IMG/VR virus record: IMGVR_UViG_3300007512_002775
Location: 1 to 64,000 of that record
Strand: one strand, 5' to 3'
DNA length: 64,000 bases
DNA from: a virus
How positions within the stretch are numbered: the stretch's first letter is position 1; every line of letters starts with the position of its first letter. The notes beneath the pieces were generated by a model that did not search any database, had not been told where the DNA came from, and saw only the letters and a program-made list of their open reading frames with translations. Positions 1 through 7,358 of the stretch are shown piece by piece. A program made the position numbers and the translations under genes.

Positions 1-1323
1 GATGTTCCATGGTAGTTCCTGCGACGGTATGCCCAGACTGTCTGCTAGCTGTATGGCTTGTAACATGCCTTCGTACCCAGAATCCATGAGACGTTCGAAC
101 TGATCATCATACTCTGAAGCCTCTGTGAGCAGACCTCTTATGTACCTGCGCAGCTCGCCCAGCATGCCTTGGTACGCCTCGCCTTCTGCATCCTCCATCG
201 CCTGACCTATGTCCGGGCCTCGGAGGCCGCGCGCCATCAATTCCTTGGCAGCCACAGCCGGTGGTGCTCCGGCAAATTTTATGAAAGCATCGACCGCGCG
301 AGGGTTCATGCCGGCGGCTGCTCCGAATTCTTGCAAGTCTCTTGGACTCAACTCCACCCTACCAAAGCCTCTTTTCAGACCTGGCGCCGAAGCTCGGTCG
401 ACGCCAGCAAAACTCATGAGGAAACCAGTGGCATCCACCTCTGAGTTGGTGTATCTCATGCTCTTGAGGACTGATTTCACCTGGCCAGGATCGTTATCAG
501 CCAGCAACAAGGCCAACTGTACAGCTAGCACCGGAGATGGCGAATTGGTCGTGGGTTCAGTCCTCAGTCCCGGAAAGATTTGGTCGTACAATTCCAAATC
601 TTCTAACAATCCAAAAAAGTGAGTGACGTCCTGAGCTGACGAAATCCCTTTGACCAGCTCTTCGTGGATCCTGTCAGGAGACACTTCGGTCAGATCGTTG
701 TTATCCAAGATGGCAGACTTAGTCTCGATGTCCAGGTCCGAACCGAGCCGGGCAGCAAAGCGCACGGCTCGGAGGATCCTGAGCTTGTCCTCAGCGAACC
801 TCTCTGCAGGATCGCCGACTGCTCTGATCCTCTTGTTTTGGATGTCTGCGAGCCCGCCCACGTAATCGACCACCTCGCCGGCATCCATGTCATAGAAGAG
901 AGCATTGACAGTCAGATCCCGTCTCTTGACGTCGTCCTCGATCGTGGCGCCCAACTCGACGTCAGGCCTTCTGCCGGTACCTATGTCCTTGCGGAAAGTG
1001 GCGATCTCGTACTCGTTGCCGGCCGGGGTCCAGACCCTGACTACTCCGAAAGCCTTTCCGGTGAGGTCCGTCTTGTTATCTGGATCTTGTGATACCACGT
1101 CTATGACAGCGTCGAGTGATGCGCCGGTAGCCAGGTCATAATCCTTGGGGGTCTTGCCTAGAAGAGTATCTCTCACTGCGCCGCCGACGATGTACAGCTC
1201 TTCGCCGGATGCGCTGAACAGGTCGGACAGCTCACGCAAGTCAGAGGGGATCGCCATGTCCAGCGGTTGGCGAGTGGGAGCAGACTCGATGGCTTCCCGG
1301 ATGTATCGGCGCAGAAGGTTCAT
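1..1323 (-). CDS. CCA-adding tRNA nucleotidyltransferase / poly(A) polymerase family (partial, runs off left edge)
   Basis: Adds or repairs the 3' CCA end of tRNAs. The frame is open from the ATG at 1323 to base 1, giving 441 residues and no stop. The class II nucleotidyltransferase core is clear: GGAVRDTLLG followed by KDYDLAT (catalytic Asp pair), then the KRRDLTVNAL motif, then EDKLRILRAVRFAARLG and SPDRIHEELVKG. The N-terminus MNLLRRYIREAIES and a later segment GELRRYIRGLLTEAS (about residue 400) both resemble the Arg-rich amphipathic tag of other genes here. The start overlaps the stop of the upstream HAD gene as ATGA. The 3' end and any C-terminal domain lie outside the window. Confidence 0.9.
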   Translation of the reverse strand, partial: MNLLRRYIREAIESAPTRQPLDMAIPSDLRELSDLFSASGEELYIVGGAVRDTLLGKTPKDYDLATGASLDAVIDVVSQDPDNKTDLTGKAFGVVRVWTPAGNEYEIATFRKDIGTGRRPDVELGATIEDDVKRRDLTVNALFYDMDAGEVVDYVGGLADIQNKRIRAVGDPAERFAEDKLRILRAVRFAARLGSDLDIETKSAILDNNDLTEVSPDRIHEELVKGISSAQDVTHFFGLLEDLELYDQIFPGLRTEPTTNSPSPVLAVQLALLLADNDPGQVKSVLKSMRYTNSEVDATGFLMSFAGVDRASAPGLKRGFGRVELSPRDLQEFGAAAGMNPRAVDAFIKFAGAPPAVAAKELMARGLRGPDIGQAMEDAEGEAYQGMLGELRRYIRGLLTEASEYDDQFERLMDSGYEGMLQAIQLADSLGIPSQELPWNI

Positions 1324-2012
1324 AGCCCCAATTCCTGCAGGGCTCGGATGGTAGCTCCGCTGTTGCCCGGAATATGTAGTATGCCGATGCCTCCGAGGTC
1401 GTTCCACGCAGTGACCGTCGATGCCTTGTCGTCCACTAACACGTTCGGGACTCCACCTGCTACAGCGTAGTCCGACTTCTGAGCGGCAGGAGTGATGATG
1501 ATCTCGTTGGGCGGAGATATGGGATCCAACCACTCCTCCACCCAGAGTGTCTTGCCTTCTTCCGATGACGCAGCCGCACCAGGGCGGCTTCGGATAGGGG
1601 CCGATAGAATGTTGACGACGTGGCCGGAGGAAGTGAGGAACGGCCAGAGTTGATCCACTCCATCACGCAGCGGCGGCATCGATGCAAAGACGGACCCGGG
1701 ATTGGCGCCGATGGCACCCATCATAAAATGGCGAACTGGTTTGAGGTTCAGATCTGCATGATTCTTTGCACGCCATTCCGGACCGAGCTCTGACTGCACC
1801 TTGCGCAGTCGCTTGAAGTAGCCCTTGGTCATCTCTGCCCCCGGCAGAGGCTCGCCTTCCAGGAGGCGGTTGAGCAACCCTACGACTGCCGATTCAAAGT
1901 CCACTAAGACGCCGTCCATATCACAATACACGACTGAATTCAGTGGTATCATTGGAGCTCCTCCGTCCTGCTCCAGGAGCAGACTTCTCACAAACGCGCG
2001 CAGCAGTCTCAT
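1320..2012 (-). CDS. HAD-superfamily 5'(3')-deoxyribonucleotidase-like phosphatase with N-terminal tag
   Basis: 230 aa. After an N-terminal leader MRLLRAFVRSLLLEQ comes the HAD motif I YCDMDGVLVDF (nucleophile Asp and general-acid Asp), a motif II-like LSAPIRSRPG with Ser, and a C-terminal VPNVLVDDKAST with the acidic motif IV. This arrangement fits the cytosolic 5'-nucleotidase C family, which dephosphorylates (deoxy)nucleotides; the substrate is not readable. The leader ends in LLLEQ, a motif shared with several presumed virion proteins. The gene is coupled by a 4-nt overlap to the CCA-adding enzyme. A candidate promoter lies about 11-38 nt upstream. Confidence 0.75.
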   Translation of the reverse strand: MRLLRAFVRSLLLEQDGGAPMIPLNSVVYCDMDGVLVDFESAVVGLLNRLLEGEPLPGAEMTKGYFKRLRKVQSELGPEWRAKNHADLNLKPVRHFMMGAIGANPGSVFASMPPLRDGVDQLWPFLTSSGHVVNILSAPIRSRPGAAASSEEGKTLWVEEWLDPISPPNEIIITPAAQKSDYAVAGGVPNVLVDDKASTVTAWNDLGGIGILHIPGNSGATIRALQELGL

Positions 2013-2022
2013 AACAACACAA

Positions 2023-2050
2023 TAAATATGCGGTTAGAAGCCGCCATGCA
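2023..2050 (-). promoter_or_regulatory. Candidate promoter TGCATG-N16-TATTTA (weak variant)
   Basis: On the minus strand TGCATG (2045-2050) stands 16 nt before TATTTA (2023-2028), just upstream of the HAD gene start at 2012. It is a looser match to the TG(T/C)AAA-N16/17-TATAAT pattern found elsewhere in the window. Confidence 0.35.
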
Positions 2051-2065
2051 ACCTTAGTAGTTCTT

Positions 2066-2512
2066 TTAGAAAGGTTCCTTGGGGATGTGACGAAAGATGA
2101 ATTGAGGGTAGTAGTCTTCGGTGTAATCAGTACCGAACTCCAACCAGACGTGGCCGTCCTCCCAGTCCACCAATCGATAGCCGCGCATGCGCTGTGTACC
2201 CCACTCTCCGGATGCTCCCACATCATCGAAGTCTTCCACTCGAACCTTTGCTAGCGGCCGAGAAAAGAAGATGCTCTTCGTCGCATCCGTATAATCCATG
2301 ACGCCCAAGTGAGACCTGTAACCGTCCTCAGGATCTGCGATCACCTTGAAGGCGACGTCGTCCACTTTGAACTCGCACTCCACTTCGTCTGCACCATAGT
2401 AATCCAGTCTGGCTCCTCGCAGATTGAGAAGGTGCATGCAGACCAGCTCATAGTACTGGACGGGCATGTGGAGATGGGTTTCGACCATCCAGTTGTTGAA
2501 GTGATAATCCAT
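2066..2512 (-). CDS. Hypothetical protein, 148 aa
   Basis: No family recognised. It is acidic and rich in aromatic residues (many Tyr, Trp, Phe), with no signal peptide, membrane segment or cysteine pairs, so it is probably soluble and globular. The start codon overlaps the stop of the upstream aromatic amino acid hydroxylase (TGATG), so the two are translationally coupled; a role in the same process is possible but unproven. Confidence 0.6.
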   Translation of the reverse strand: MDYHFNNWMVETHLHMPVQYYELVCMHLLNLRGARLDYYGADEVECEFKVDDVAFKVIADPEDGYRSHLGVMDYTDATKSIFFSRPLAKVRVEDFDDVGASGEWGTQRMRGYRLVDWEDGHVWLEFGTDYTEDYYPQFIFRHIPKEPF

Positions 2513-3300
2513 CAGCTCAGTGGTGTCAGATACGCCGTCAACTCTCGTACGACCTGCTGAAAGTCGGTCGCACAGAAGAGGAGCGGTTGTGGGTTCATAG
2601 TATCGTAGGGAGTATTCTTCATTTCCTCGATATCAAAATTGCGCAGAGGCACTTGGCGAATGGAAGAGAGTTCATCGACTGAAGAGAGCAGCCCGGCGCC
2701 ATAAGCTCTGAGGCTCTCATCTCTGCCCTCGAAGCATACACCAAACTCTATCGTATGCCAGTACACCTTAATTAGATCTTCCACCAGCTCATCGCTCGCT
2801 TTCTGTGCAGCTCTACCGAACAGTCGGCTGATCTTGCGCATGTCTTCGTTTAAGAAGAAAACTGCATGGCCGAAGACCTCGTGTATCACATCCGGCTCTG
2901 GCGTGTACTCCGGTACCGAATGATGCCTGATGTATTGGGTACACAACATTGTGTCATTCGCCAGAGCCTCTAAGAACTCGCGCGGCGGAACTAGACCAGC
3001 GACCGGTGACAGGGAGAAGCAGTAGTCAAATAACTTCTTGTTCAGCGCAGAGAACTGCGGGATGCTAGCGTCCCATAACTCAAAGTTCTGGAAGCACTTA
3101 TTGTACTCCTTACATGCAAAATGAGGATACAAAGCTTGAAGTATGTGTGAGACTCGCTGCCACACTTCGTGCTCTTGCAGTACATAAGGCACTTCCGGAA
3201 TCAAGTCCCCTTGTTTGTAAGAGTCTGCGATGGAAGCAATCTCACTGCGTCGAGCTCTGTAGGCCGGGTCGGCAAAACCGGGGTGGCCCTCACGAAGCAT
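2512..3300 (-). CDS. Aromatic amino acid hydroxylase (phenylalanine 4-hydroxylase-like)
   Basis: 262 aa. Family members are non-haem iron, tetrahydropterin-dependent monooxygenases that hydroxylate Phe, Tyr or Trp. The iron-binding facial triad is visible: His140 and His145 in PDVIHEVFGHA and Glu185 in YWHTIEFGV; TPEPDVIHE matches the family's conserved stretch before the first His. The length fits bacterial single-domain enzymes. A longer frame runs to 3348, but the ATG at 3300 is preferred because GGAGG lies nine bases before it and the overlap with the upstream gene drops to 11 nt. A pterin-4a-carbinolamine-dehydratase-like protein, the enzyme that regenerates the cofactor, is encoded at 46616-47029. 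Substrate is not determined. Confidence 0.88.
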   Translation of the reverse strand: MLREGHPGFADPAYRARRSEIASIADSYKQGDLIPEVPYVLQEHEVWQRVSHILQALYPHFACKEYNKCFQNFELWDASIPQFSALNKKLFDYCFSLSPVAGLVPPREFLEALANDTMLCTQYIRHHSVPEYTPEPDVIHEVFGHAVFFLNEDMRKISRLFGRAAQKASDELVEDLIKVYWHTIEFGVCFEGRDESLRAYGAGLLSSVDELSSIRQVPLRNFDIEEMKNTPYDTMNPQPLLFCATDFQQVVRELTAYLTPLS

Positions 3301-3499
3301 CGCTAACAACCTCCAATGCATCGGCCGCCCACTTCTCCGTCTCTCCAATTTGGGGCCAAAGAATGCTAATGGTCTGGCCCACTGCTGAGTGGCGCACGCC
3401 GATCACGATCCCGATCCACCCTCTACGATCCAACTGCGAGCCGCCGTAAATTGGTGGCGGCTCGTACTGAAGCCTTACCAGGTCATTCAGGTGGATCAT
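3290..3499 (-). CDS. Small SH3-like 'MxxxDLV' protein
   Basis: 69 aa. The start IHLNDLVRLQY and a following GIVIGV beta-hairpin pattern match the MK(V/I)GDLV small-protein family repeated through this window, which reads like a single SH3/KOW-type barrel. Function unknown. It overlaps the upstream family member by 17 nt and the hydroxylase by 11 nt. Confidence 0.6.
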   Translation of the reverse strand: MIHLNDLVRLQYEPPPIYGGSQLDRRGWIGIVIGVRHSAVGQTISILWPQIGETEKWAADALEVVSDAS

Positions 3500-3683
3500 T
3501 CAGAACCTCCAAGTTTCGGATGGGCCATGGGGAAACTTCTCCTGTATCCCAAGAGACGAACCACTCCTTGCCCTCGTCGAGCTCATCGCCGATCCACCTG
3601 ACCACCCTGTCGACCAGTACTCCGATGTGTGGTTGACCCGCGTCTCCAAAGAGACGATTCGTCACGAGGTCACCTACTTTCAT
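3483..3683 (-). CDS. Small SH3-like 'MKVGDLV' protein
   Basis: 66 aa, starts MKVGDLVTNR and carries the IGVLVDRVVRW hairpin followed by a Trp-rich strand and an LEVLND end, typical of this paralogous set. It starts inside the end of the upstream paralogue (14-nt overlap): the DNA for K-V-G-D supplies that gene's ESR-stop in another frame. Confidence 0.65.
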   Translation of the reverse strand: MKVGDLVTNRLFGDAGQPHIGVLVDRVVRWIGDELDEGKEWFVSWDTGEVSPWPIRNLEVLNDPPE

Positions 3684-3861
3684 CCACTACCTCCAGCTCA
3701 GAAACTCGAAACTTCCACAGCTCGTTATTGTGCAACACTTCGACTCCGTCTCTTTCTTGGTTGATGCCTATCACAACCCCAGGAATGCTCCAATTTTTTG
3801 AGCCGTTCCAGAGAGAGTTATAGAGCCGACGAACCAAGGCTCCTACTTCCAGCTGCTTCAT
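3670..3861 (-). CDS. Small SH3-like protein (MKQLEVGALV)
   Basis: 63 aa. The frame is open to 3948, but the ATG at 3861 overlaps the upstream stop as ATGA and gives the family-type start MKQLEVGALVRR. It contains PGVVIGINQ and ends LEVVDESR. Paralogue of neighbouring small proteins; function unknown. Confidence 0.6.
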   Translation of the reverse strand: MKQLEVGALVRRLYNSLWNGSKNWSIPGVVIGINQERDGVEVLHNNELWKFRVSELEVVDESR

Positions 3862-4118
3862 GGAATGTTCACTCCATCCCGAATCACCACCCACTCTTTC
3901 CGCAGATTGTGAATATTGGAAGATGAGTACCCATGATCTTCTCGCCAAGTGCTATCTTCGCCTAGGCCATCCGTCCACTCGATGAAGACGGACTCGTGAC
4001 CGTGCTTGTCCTTCTTTATCTTGTGAACGAGGCCGAAGCGACGAGCTTCACCGGTACGTGGGTTCTTATGAACAATGAGGTCGCCGATGCGCGGCATCCT
4101 CCGGTTCCAATCACTCAT
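3858..4118 (-). CDS. Small SH3-like protein (RIGDLIVH)
   Basis: 86 aa. RIGDLIVHKNPRTGEARRFG followed by GLVHKIKKDK and a Trp-containing strand fits the same small barrel family, with a longer C-terminus. It overlaps the upstream gene by 4 nt (ATGA) and the downstream one by 4 nt. Confidence 0.6.
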   Translation of the reverse strand: MSDWNRRMPRIGDLIVHKNPRTGEARRFGLVHKIKKDKHGHESVFIEWTDGLGEDSTWREDHGYSSSNIHNLRKEWVVIRDGVNIP

Positions 4119-4411
4119 AGCTTGATGTCGGTCTCCACGTGAGGCGGCAGTTCGCCGTCTACCATCCCGCCTCGCACATAGATGATCTTGCGCACGAGCT
4201 CGAGGGGAACCCAGCCATAAACGGTCCCTTCCAAATTTGAAGGATCCTCCGCGTAATCCACCAGTTCCAGGACCGGGTAGCTGGGAAACCCAACCTCGAC
4301 CGCTTCATACGGTCCTTCATCGTCCCTAGGGCTACAGTAGGCCCCGTGGTTCGCTTGAACGCTCATCTCCAGCCCGTCTGCACAAACTACATGTCGATAC
4401 CGTTTCTTCAT
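4115..4411 (-). CDS. Conserved-looking phage hypothetical protein, 98 aa
   Basis: Starts MKKRYRHVVCADGLEMSVQA, a start I associate with small proteins of unknown function in large phages. It has two cysteines and the phrase AYCSPRDDEGPYEAVEVGFPS, and no catalytic motif. It overlaps the downstream gene by 4 nt and follows the SLOG-domain gene by 1 nt. Confidence 0.6.
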   Translation of the reverse strand: MKKRYRHVVCADGLEMSVQANHGAYCSPRDDEGPYEAVEVGFPSYPVLELVDYAEDPSNLEGTVYGWVPLELVRKIIYVRGGMVDGELPPHVETDIKL

Positions 4412-4412
4412 C

Positions 4413-4778
4413 TCACTCTCCTTCGACGATTACTTCCACAGGTACACCCAACTTCTGGGCGTGTTTGATTGTATTATCGGTGCCACCTTTTCGATCCGCA
4501 GCGACGAACGCATAGATGATATCAGAGTCCTCGGCGATCTTGAGGTTTCTTGCATGATAAGCCTGCGTGTAGACCCAGTGAGGGTTACTGCCGGCCGGAA
4601 AGTAAGGCAAGTGTTCTACAACTTCTAAGCCTCGAGAACGGGCGGCTGATGCTGCCCATTTATCAACGCCGCGGCAGCCTCCTGAGACGATGACTGAGTC
4701 TGGGGGCAGCTCGTTTACCAGAGCTTCGACCATCTCACGGTTTTGCCAACGTCGACTACCGACGATTCCAACTTTCAT
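4413..4778 (-). CDS. SLOG-domain (YpsA/DprA-like) nucleotide-binding protein
   Basis: 121 aa. The start is taken at the ATG at 4778, where it forms ATGA with the upstream stop; the frame extends to 4811 without support. MKVGIVGSRRW followed by SVIVSGGCRGVDKWAA is the nucleotide-binding GSR/GG-x-x-G-x-D signature of small SLOG proteins, and KGGTDNTI near the end is also typical. Such proteins are thought to bind or process nucleotide-derived ligands; the ligand here is unknown. Confidence 0.75.
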   Translation of the reverse strand: MKVGIVGSRRWQNREMVEALVNELPPDSVIVSGGCRGVDKWAASAARSRGLEVVEHLPYFPAGSNPHWVYTQAYHARNLKIAEDSDIIYAFVAADRKGGTDNTIKHAQKLGVPVEVIVEGE

Positions 4779-4957
4779 GCGATCACCTCTAGGTCCCTTT
4801 CGTAGTGCCAATCAACGTTCCTATCATACCCTGCGTCTGGGGAAAACTGCACCAGGAAAAACTGTCCCATTACCCCAGATTTTTCGGCTCGCACGCCTGT
4901 CTCTATCACCAAACCAGCGTTACCATAATCATCATATACCAGATCACCGATCTTCAC
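4775..4957 (-). CDS. Small SH3-like 'MKIGDLV' protein (GTG start)
   Basis: 60 aa. GTG start overlapping the upstream GIY-YIG stop (GTGA). MKIGDLVYDDYGNAG then LVIETG and a Trp-containing strand are the family pattern. Function unknown. Confidence 0.65.
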   Translation of the reverse strand: MKIGDLVYDDYGNAGLVIETGVRAEKSGVMGQFFLVQFSPDAGYDRNVDWHYERDLEVIA

Positions 4958-5202
4958 AAGATGAAGACTTCCTTCTGTTTTCGCGTGAGCTTCTTGAATG
5001 CTGCCTCTGCCACACTGGCTGAAGAGCGATCATCATGATCGGTAAAATACACAAGCCTCACAGGCCTTCGTGGCTTGGTATACTTCGCACCACGATTTGT
5101 GAAGTTGTGCTCATGGAGCCTTCGTGCAATATCAGTGGTAATGCCAGCATAGAAAGAACCATCCGCGCACTCCACCACGTACATGCACCACTCTTTGCTC
5201 AC
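4954..5202 (-). CDS. GIY-YIG nuclease-domain protein (YhbQ/UvrC-N type)
   Basis: 82 aa, a stand-alone GIY-YIG domain. MYVVECADGSFYAGITTDIARRLHEHN contains the Y-V-(x9-11)-Y-x-G core, the Arg and the downstream H/N; AKYTKPRRPVRLVY and the acidic-basic tail match the URI/YazA subgroup. The domain is a metal-dependent nuclease; stand-alone phage copies may act in repair or as remnants of homing nucleases. Confidence 0.85.
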   Translation of the reverse strand: MSKEWCMYVVECADGSFYAGITTDIARRLHEHNFTNRGAKYTKPRRPVRLVYFTDHDDRSSASVAEAAFKKLTRKQKEVFIL

Positions 5203-5205
5203 ACG

Positions 5206-5430
5206 TTACTCTAGGTCGCCATCATAGATGGGCGGCAGGTCTCCACTAAAGCACGATGGCGGGGGGCCGAGCCTGGCGTACGCCGGCGGCCTCGTCCCGG
5301 GATGGCGATCCTCCCACACAGCCATGGCAACGTCCATGGCCTCTCCCCACCGACCGTTGCTGGCCAGGCGATCCTCTTGGTGGGTGCTCAGAAGACGATC
5401 GACGTGATCGTTCAATTGCTTATCTGTCAT
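5206..5430 (-). CDS. Hypothetical protein, 74 aa
   Basis: No family recognised. The frame is open to 5514, but that would overlap the SWIM-protein gene by 73 nt, so the ATG at 5430 (MTDKQLNDHVDRLLSTHQ) is preferred; no clear Shine-Dalgarno supports either. The C-terminus is proline-rich. Confidence 0.45.
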   Translation of the reverse strand: MTDKQLNDHVDRLLSTHQEDRLASNGRWGEAMDVAMAVWEDRHPGTRPPAYARLGPPPSCFSGDLPPIYDGDLE

Positions 5431-5441
5431 GGATGCATGGA

Positions 5442-5759
5442 TCACGCTGCGGACCTCACCATCTTGATGTGCTTGCACGGCTTGCGCCAACGACGATAGC
5501 CCCAACAGCCACAAGAGGCGTTGCCGTCCGGGTAGAGAACGACAGTGTACTGATCGTTGCTAGAGCCAGTGACCAGGTGCGTCTCGATCTTGCCCGCGGG
5601 CTCGGCCACAGCGATGGTTGGACGGGACCAGTCGAGGTCGTCCAGCGTCGTATCCTCTGGCACTTTCACCCATTCGCCGCCGGCTGCTGCATACCGTTGC
5701 GCACCGACTCGAAATACTGTTGGCGGCAGATTGCCAGTGATCGCGATCTTGTTTCTCAA
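5442..5759 (-). CDS. SWIM-type zinc-finger protein
   Basis: 105 aa. The C-terminal GNASCGCWGYRRWRKPCKHI has the C-x-C-(xn)-C-x-H ligands of a SWIM zinc finger, which binds DNA or protein. The N-terminal half reads as short beta strands ending in YTVVLYPDG, the usual lead-in to SWIM fingers. It overlaps the upstream small gene by 4 nt. Partner unknown. Confidence 0.75.
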   Translation of the reverse strand: MRNKIAITGNLPPTVFRVGAQRYAAAGGEWVKVPEDTTLDDLDWSRPTIAVAEPAGKIETHLVTGSSNDQYTVVLYPDGNASCGCWGYRRWRKPCKHIKMVRSAA

Positions 5760-5941
5760 TCGCTACCTCCTGTTCCCGCAATGTTCAGGGGAGGAATCAA
5801 GCCGGCATCGCGAGCTTTGTCCAAAGCTTCGAACGCTTCTTCGACTAGAAAGCCGGCTGTACCTTGCCGCGAAATACACGCAATGACCTTTTGTGCATTC
5901 AAGACCAAGGCTGCGACTGCCTCATGCTGTTTGTTGTTCAT
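5756..5941 (-). CDS. Hypothetical small protein, 61 aa
   Basis: Mostly alpha-helical by eye (MNNKQHEAVAALVLNAQKVI); no family recognised. It is the first gene after a strong candidate promoter at 5969-5996 and overlaps the next gene as ATGA. Confidence 0.55.
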   Translation of the reverse strand: MNNKQHEAVAALVLNAQKVIACISRQGTAGFLVEEAFEALDKARDAGLIPPLNIAGTGGSD

Positions 5942-5968
5942 GATGATCTCTCGCTCAGTTACATGGAC

Positions 5969-5996
5969 ATTATACCATGCCTGGCGATTGTTTACA
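5969..5996 (-). promoter_or_regulatory. Promoter, TGTAAA-N16-TATAAT
   Basis: On the minus strand TGTAAA (5991-5996) precedes a perfect TATAAT (5969-5974) by 16 nt. It lies 28 nt upstream of the gene starting at 5941 and is a clear member of the promoter set recurring in this window. Confidence 0.7.
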
Positions 5997-6017
5997 CCGG
6001 AATGAGGATGTTTCGAA

Positions 6018-6338
6018 TCAGCCGGGTGCGCCGTATTTTGAGCCAGGAGAAGAGAGCCCGCGCCCTGTGAGAGAAGGAGCCGAAGGACCCGACCCTAAAG
6101 CGTCAATGAGAGCCAGGCTGACATCTTGGGTCAGCCGGTCGATGACACGCGCACGACGTTCATCATCCATCTCTCCCACCTTTTGAGACCGACGATTGGC
6201 AAGATCAACGAGCAGCTTATCGACCCATTGGCTGATCCGCTCTTTGTGCTTGTAGATGTCTGAAGCGGAAGCTTCGCGTCGCTCATGCAAGAGCTCTTCA
6301 CGAATGATCCGTCGGAGCTGGCCTTCTGTGATCCTCAT
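6018..6338 (-). CDS. Tagged small protein (MRITEGQLRRIIREELLHE)
   Basis: 106 aa. The true start is the ATG at 6338; the frame is open to 6449 but only the inner start gives the tag. Residues 1-19 are the archetypal tag of this genome. The body is helical and charged (SQWVDKLLVDLANRR), ending in a Ser/Gly/Pro-rich tail. Probably a packaged or virion-associated protein (inference from the tag). Confidence 0.65.
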   Translation of the reverse strand: MRITEGQLRRIIREELLHERREASASDIYKHKERISQWVDKLLVDLANRRSQKVGEMDDERRARVIDRLTQDVSLALIDALGSGPSAPSLTGRGLSSPGSKYGAPG

Positions 6339-6391
6339 TAGACATCCCGTGCACGTAAGTGACAATGGTAAATATGAGTTCACCCCTGGTT

Positions 6392-6580
6392 TTAGTCCGC
6401 AAGATCCAATTCGAATTCGGATTCGTATGTGGCGGTACCATCCGACCACAGCACTACGAAACCGTTGACATCCTCACTAACGTTTCCTATCGACGGCGGA
6501 GGCTGAAAAGCTACAATGATCCCGTACGGTTGGTCACGTTCAAACCCGTAAGCTCTCATTACGAGGTCACCTATCTTCAC
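6392..6580 (-). CDS. Small SH3-like 'MKIGDLV' protein (GTG start)
   Basis: 62 aa. MKIGDLVMRAYGFERDQPYG then IIVAFQPP and VVLWSDGTA follow the family pattern. Its GTG start overlaps the end of the upstream paralogue by 14 nt in the conserved stop-in-start arrangement. Confidence 0.65.
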   Translation of the reverse strand: MKIGDLVMRAYGFERDQPYGIIVAFQPPPSIGNVSEDVNGFVVLWSDGTATYESEFELDLAD

Positions 6581-6767
6581 TGATCACCTCGTAATCTTCT
6601 GGCCAACAGTTGGCAACTCTGCCGTTTGGAAACAACACCTTCATCGCTTGGTAGGATGGATCACGCTCTAGAATGAGTAGCGGCGCCTCCGTATAATCCA
6701 TGTAGGGGTCACCTTTGAGAGTCCAGAACATCCGCTTCTTCATCCGAACCAGGTCACCTACTTTCAC
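6567..6767 (-). CDS. Small SH3-like 'MKVGDLV' protein (GTG start)
   Basis: 66 aa. The frame runs to 6860, but the GTG at 6767 gives the family start (V)KVGDLVRMKKR and has GGAGG six bases upstream. It overlaps the upstream paralogue by 14 nt and the downstream one by 14 nt. It contains LLILERDPSYQAMKVLFPNG and a Trp strand. Confidence 0.65.
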   Translation of the reverse strand: MKVGDLVRMKKRMFWTLKGDPYMDYTEAPLLILERDPSYQAMKVLFPNGRVANCWPEDYEVISEDR

Positions 6768-6939
6768 GTAGCACCTCCATGCTGGTATCGAGCATGGAAC
6801 CCAAGGACCCGTTTGCCCACAAAACTTTACAACGAACACACAAGGGCCCTCCGGGGCCAAAGGATTTCGCCGGCAATTTCTCCACTACAATACCAACGTA
6901 CGGAGAGAAGTCTGATCTGACCAGATCGCCTACCTTCAT
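6754..6939 (-). CDS. Small SH3-like 'MKVGDLV' protein
   Basis: 61 aa, MKVGDLVRSDFSPYVG then IVVEKLP and KVLWANGSLG, the same barrel pattern, ending MEVLRESR. It overlaps the upstream gene as ATGA. Confidence 0.65.
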   Translation of the reverse strand: MKVGDLVRSDFSPYVGIVVEKLPAKSFGPGGPLCVRCKVLWANGSLGSMLDTSMEVLRESR

Positions 6940-7304
6940 ACGGGCCGCGTTTCCCTTTGCACAGCACCGGTCTCATAGTCGACCAGGTACCAGGCGAAAG
7001 TGCCCATGTGATCATCGTAGAAGTTGGACTCATTGATGACGTAGAGCTCGTCGCTGTCCAGGAGTTCTGTCACGGGAGGGCCAGAGACCTCACAACGGAA
7101 AATCGGATCGTACGGCGGCACGTGAAAACTGCGAATGCCGCCCACTGCTTGGGCTTGCGTAATCAGCAGCGCCAAACTGGTGGTGGTGTTTTCTCGCACG
7201 TACGCATCGATGCGGGGCAACATGCTGTCGCCATCGTAATGAACGTAACAGCCAGTGATGCCGCCGTCTGCGTGCTTGACCCCTAGTACTGCGTGTGTAC
7301 TCAT
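6936..7304 (-). CDS. Conserved-looking phage hypothetical protein, 122 aa
   Basis: Begins MSTHAVLGVKHADGGITGCY, then VHYDGDSMLP, a start I associate with small proteins of large phages, function unknown. It is acidic, with no catalytic signature. A variant promoter lies about 27 nt upstream, making it the first gene of a leftward unit. Confidence 0.6.
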   Translation of the reverse strand: MSTHAVLGVKHADGGITGCYVHYDGDSMLPRIDAYVRENTTTSLALLITQAQAVGGIRSFHVPPYDPIFRCEVSGPPVTELLDSDELYVINESNFYDDHMGTFAWYLVDYETGAVQRETRPV

Positions 7305-7330
7305 GCATCCCTCGTCCGTCAGACAATACC

Positions 7331-7358
7331 ATTATACGATGCCCTCAAGAAAACTGCA
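7331..7358 (-). promoter_or_regulatory. Candidate promoter TGCAGT-N16-TATAAT
   Basis: On the minus strand TGCAGT (7353-7358) precedes TATAAT (7331-7336) by 16 nt, upstream of the gene starting at 7304 in the divergent gap before 7402. Confidence 0.5.
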
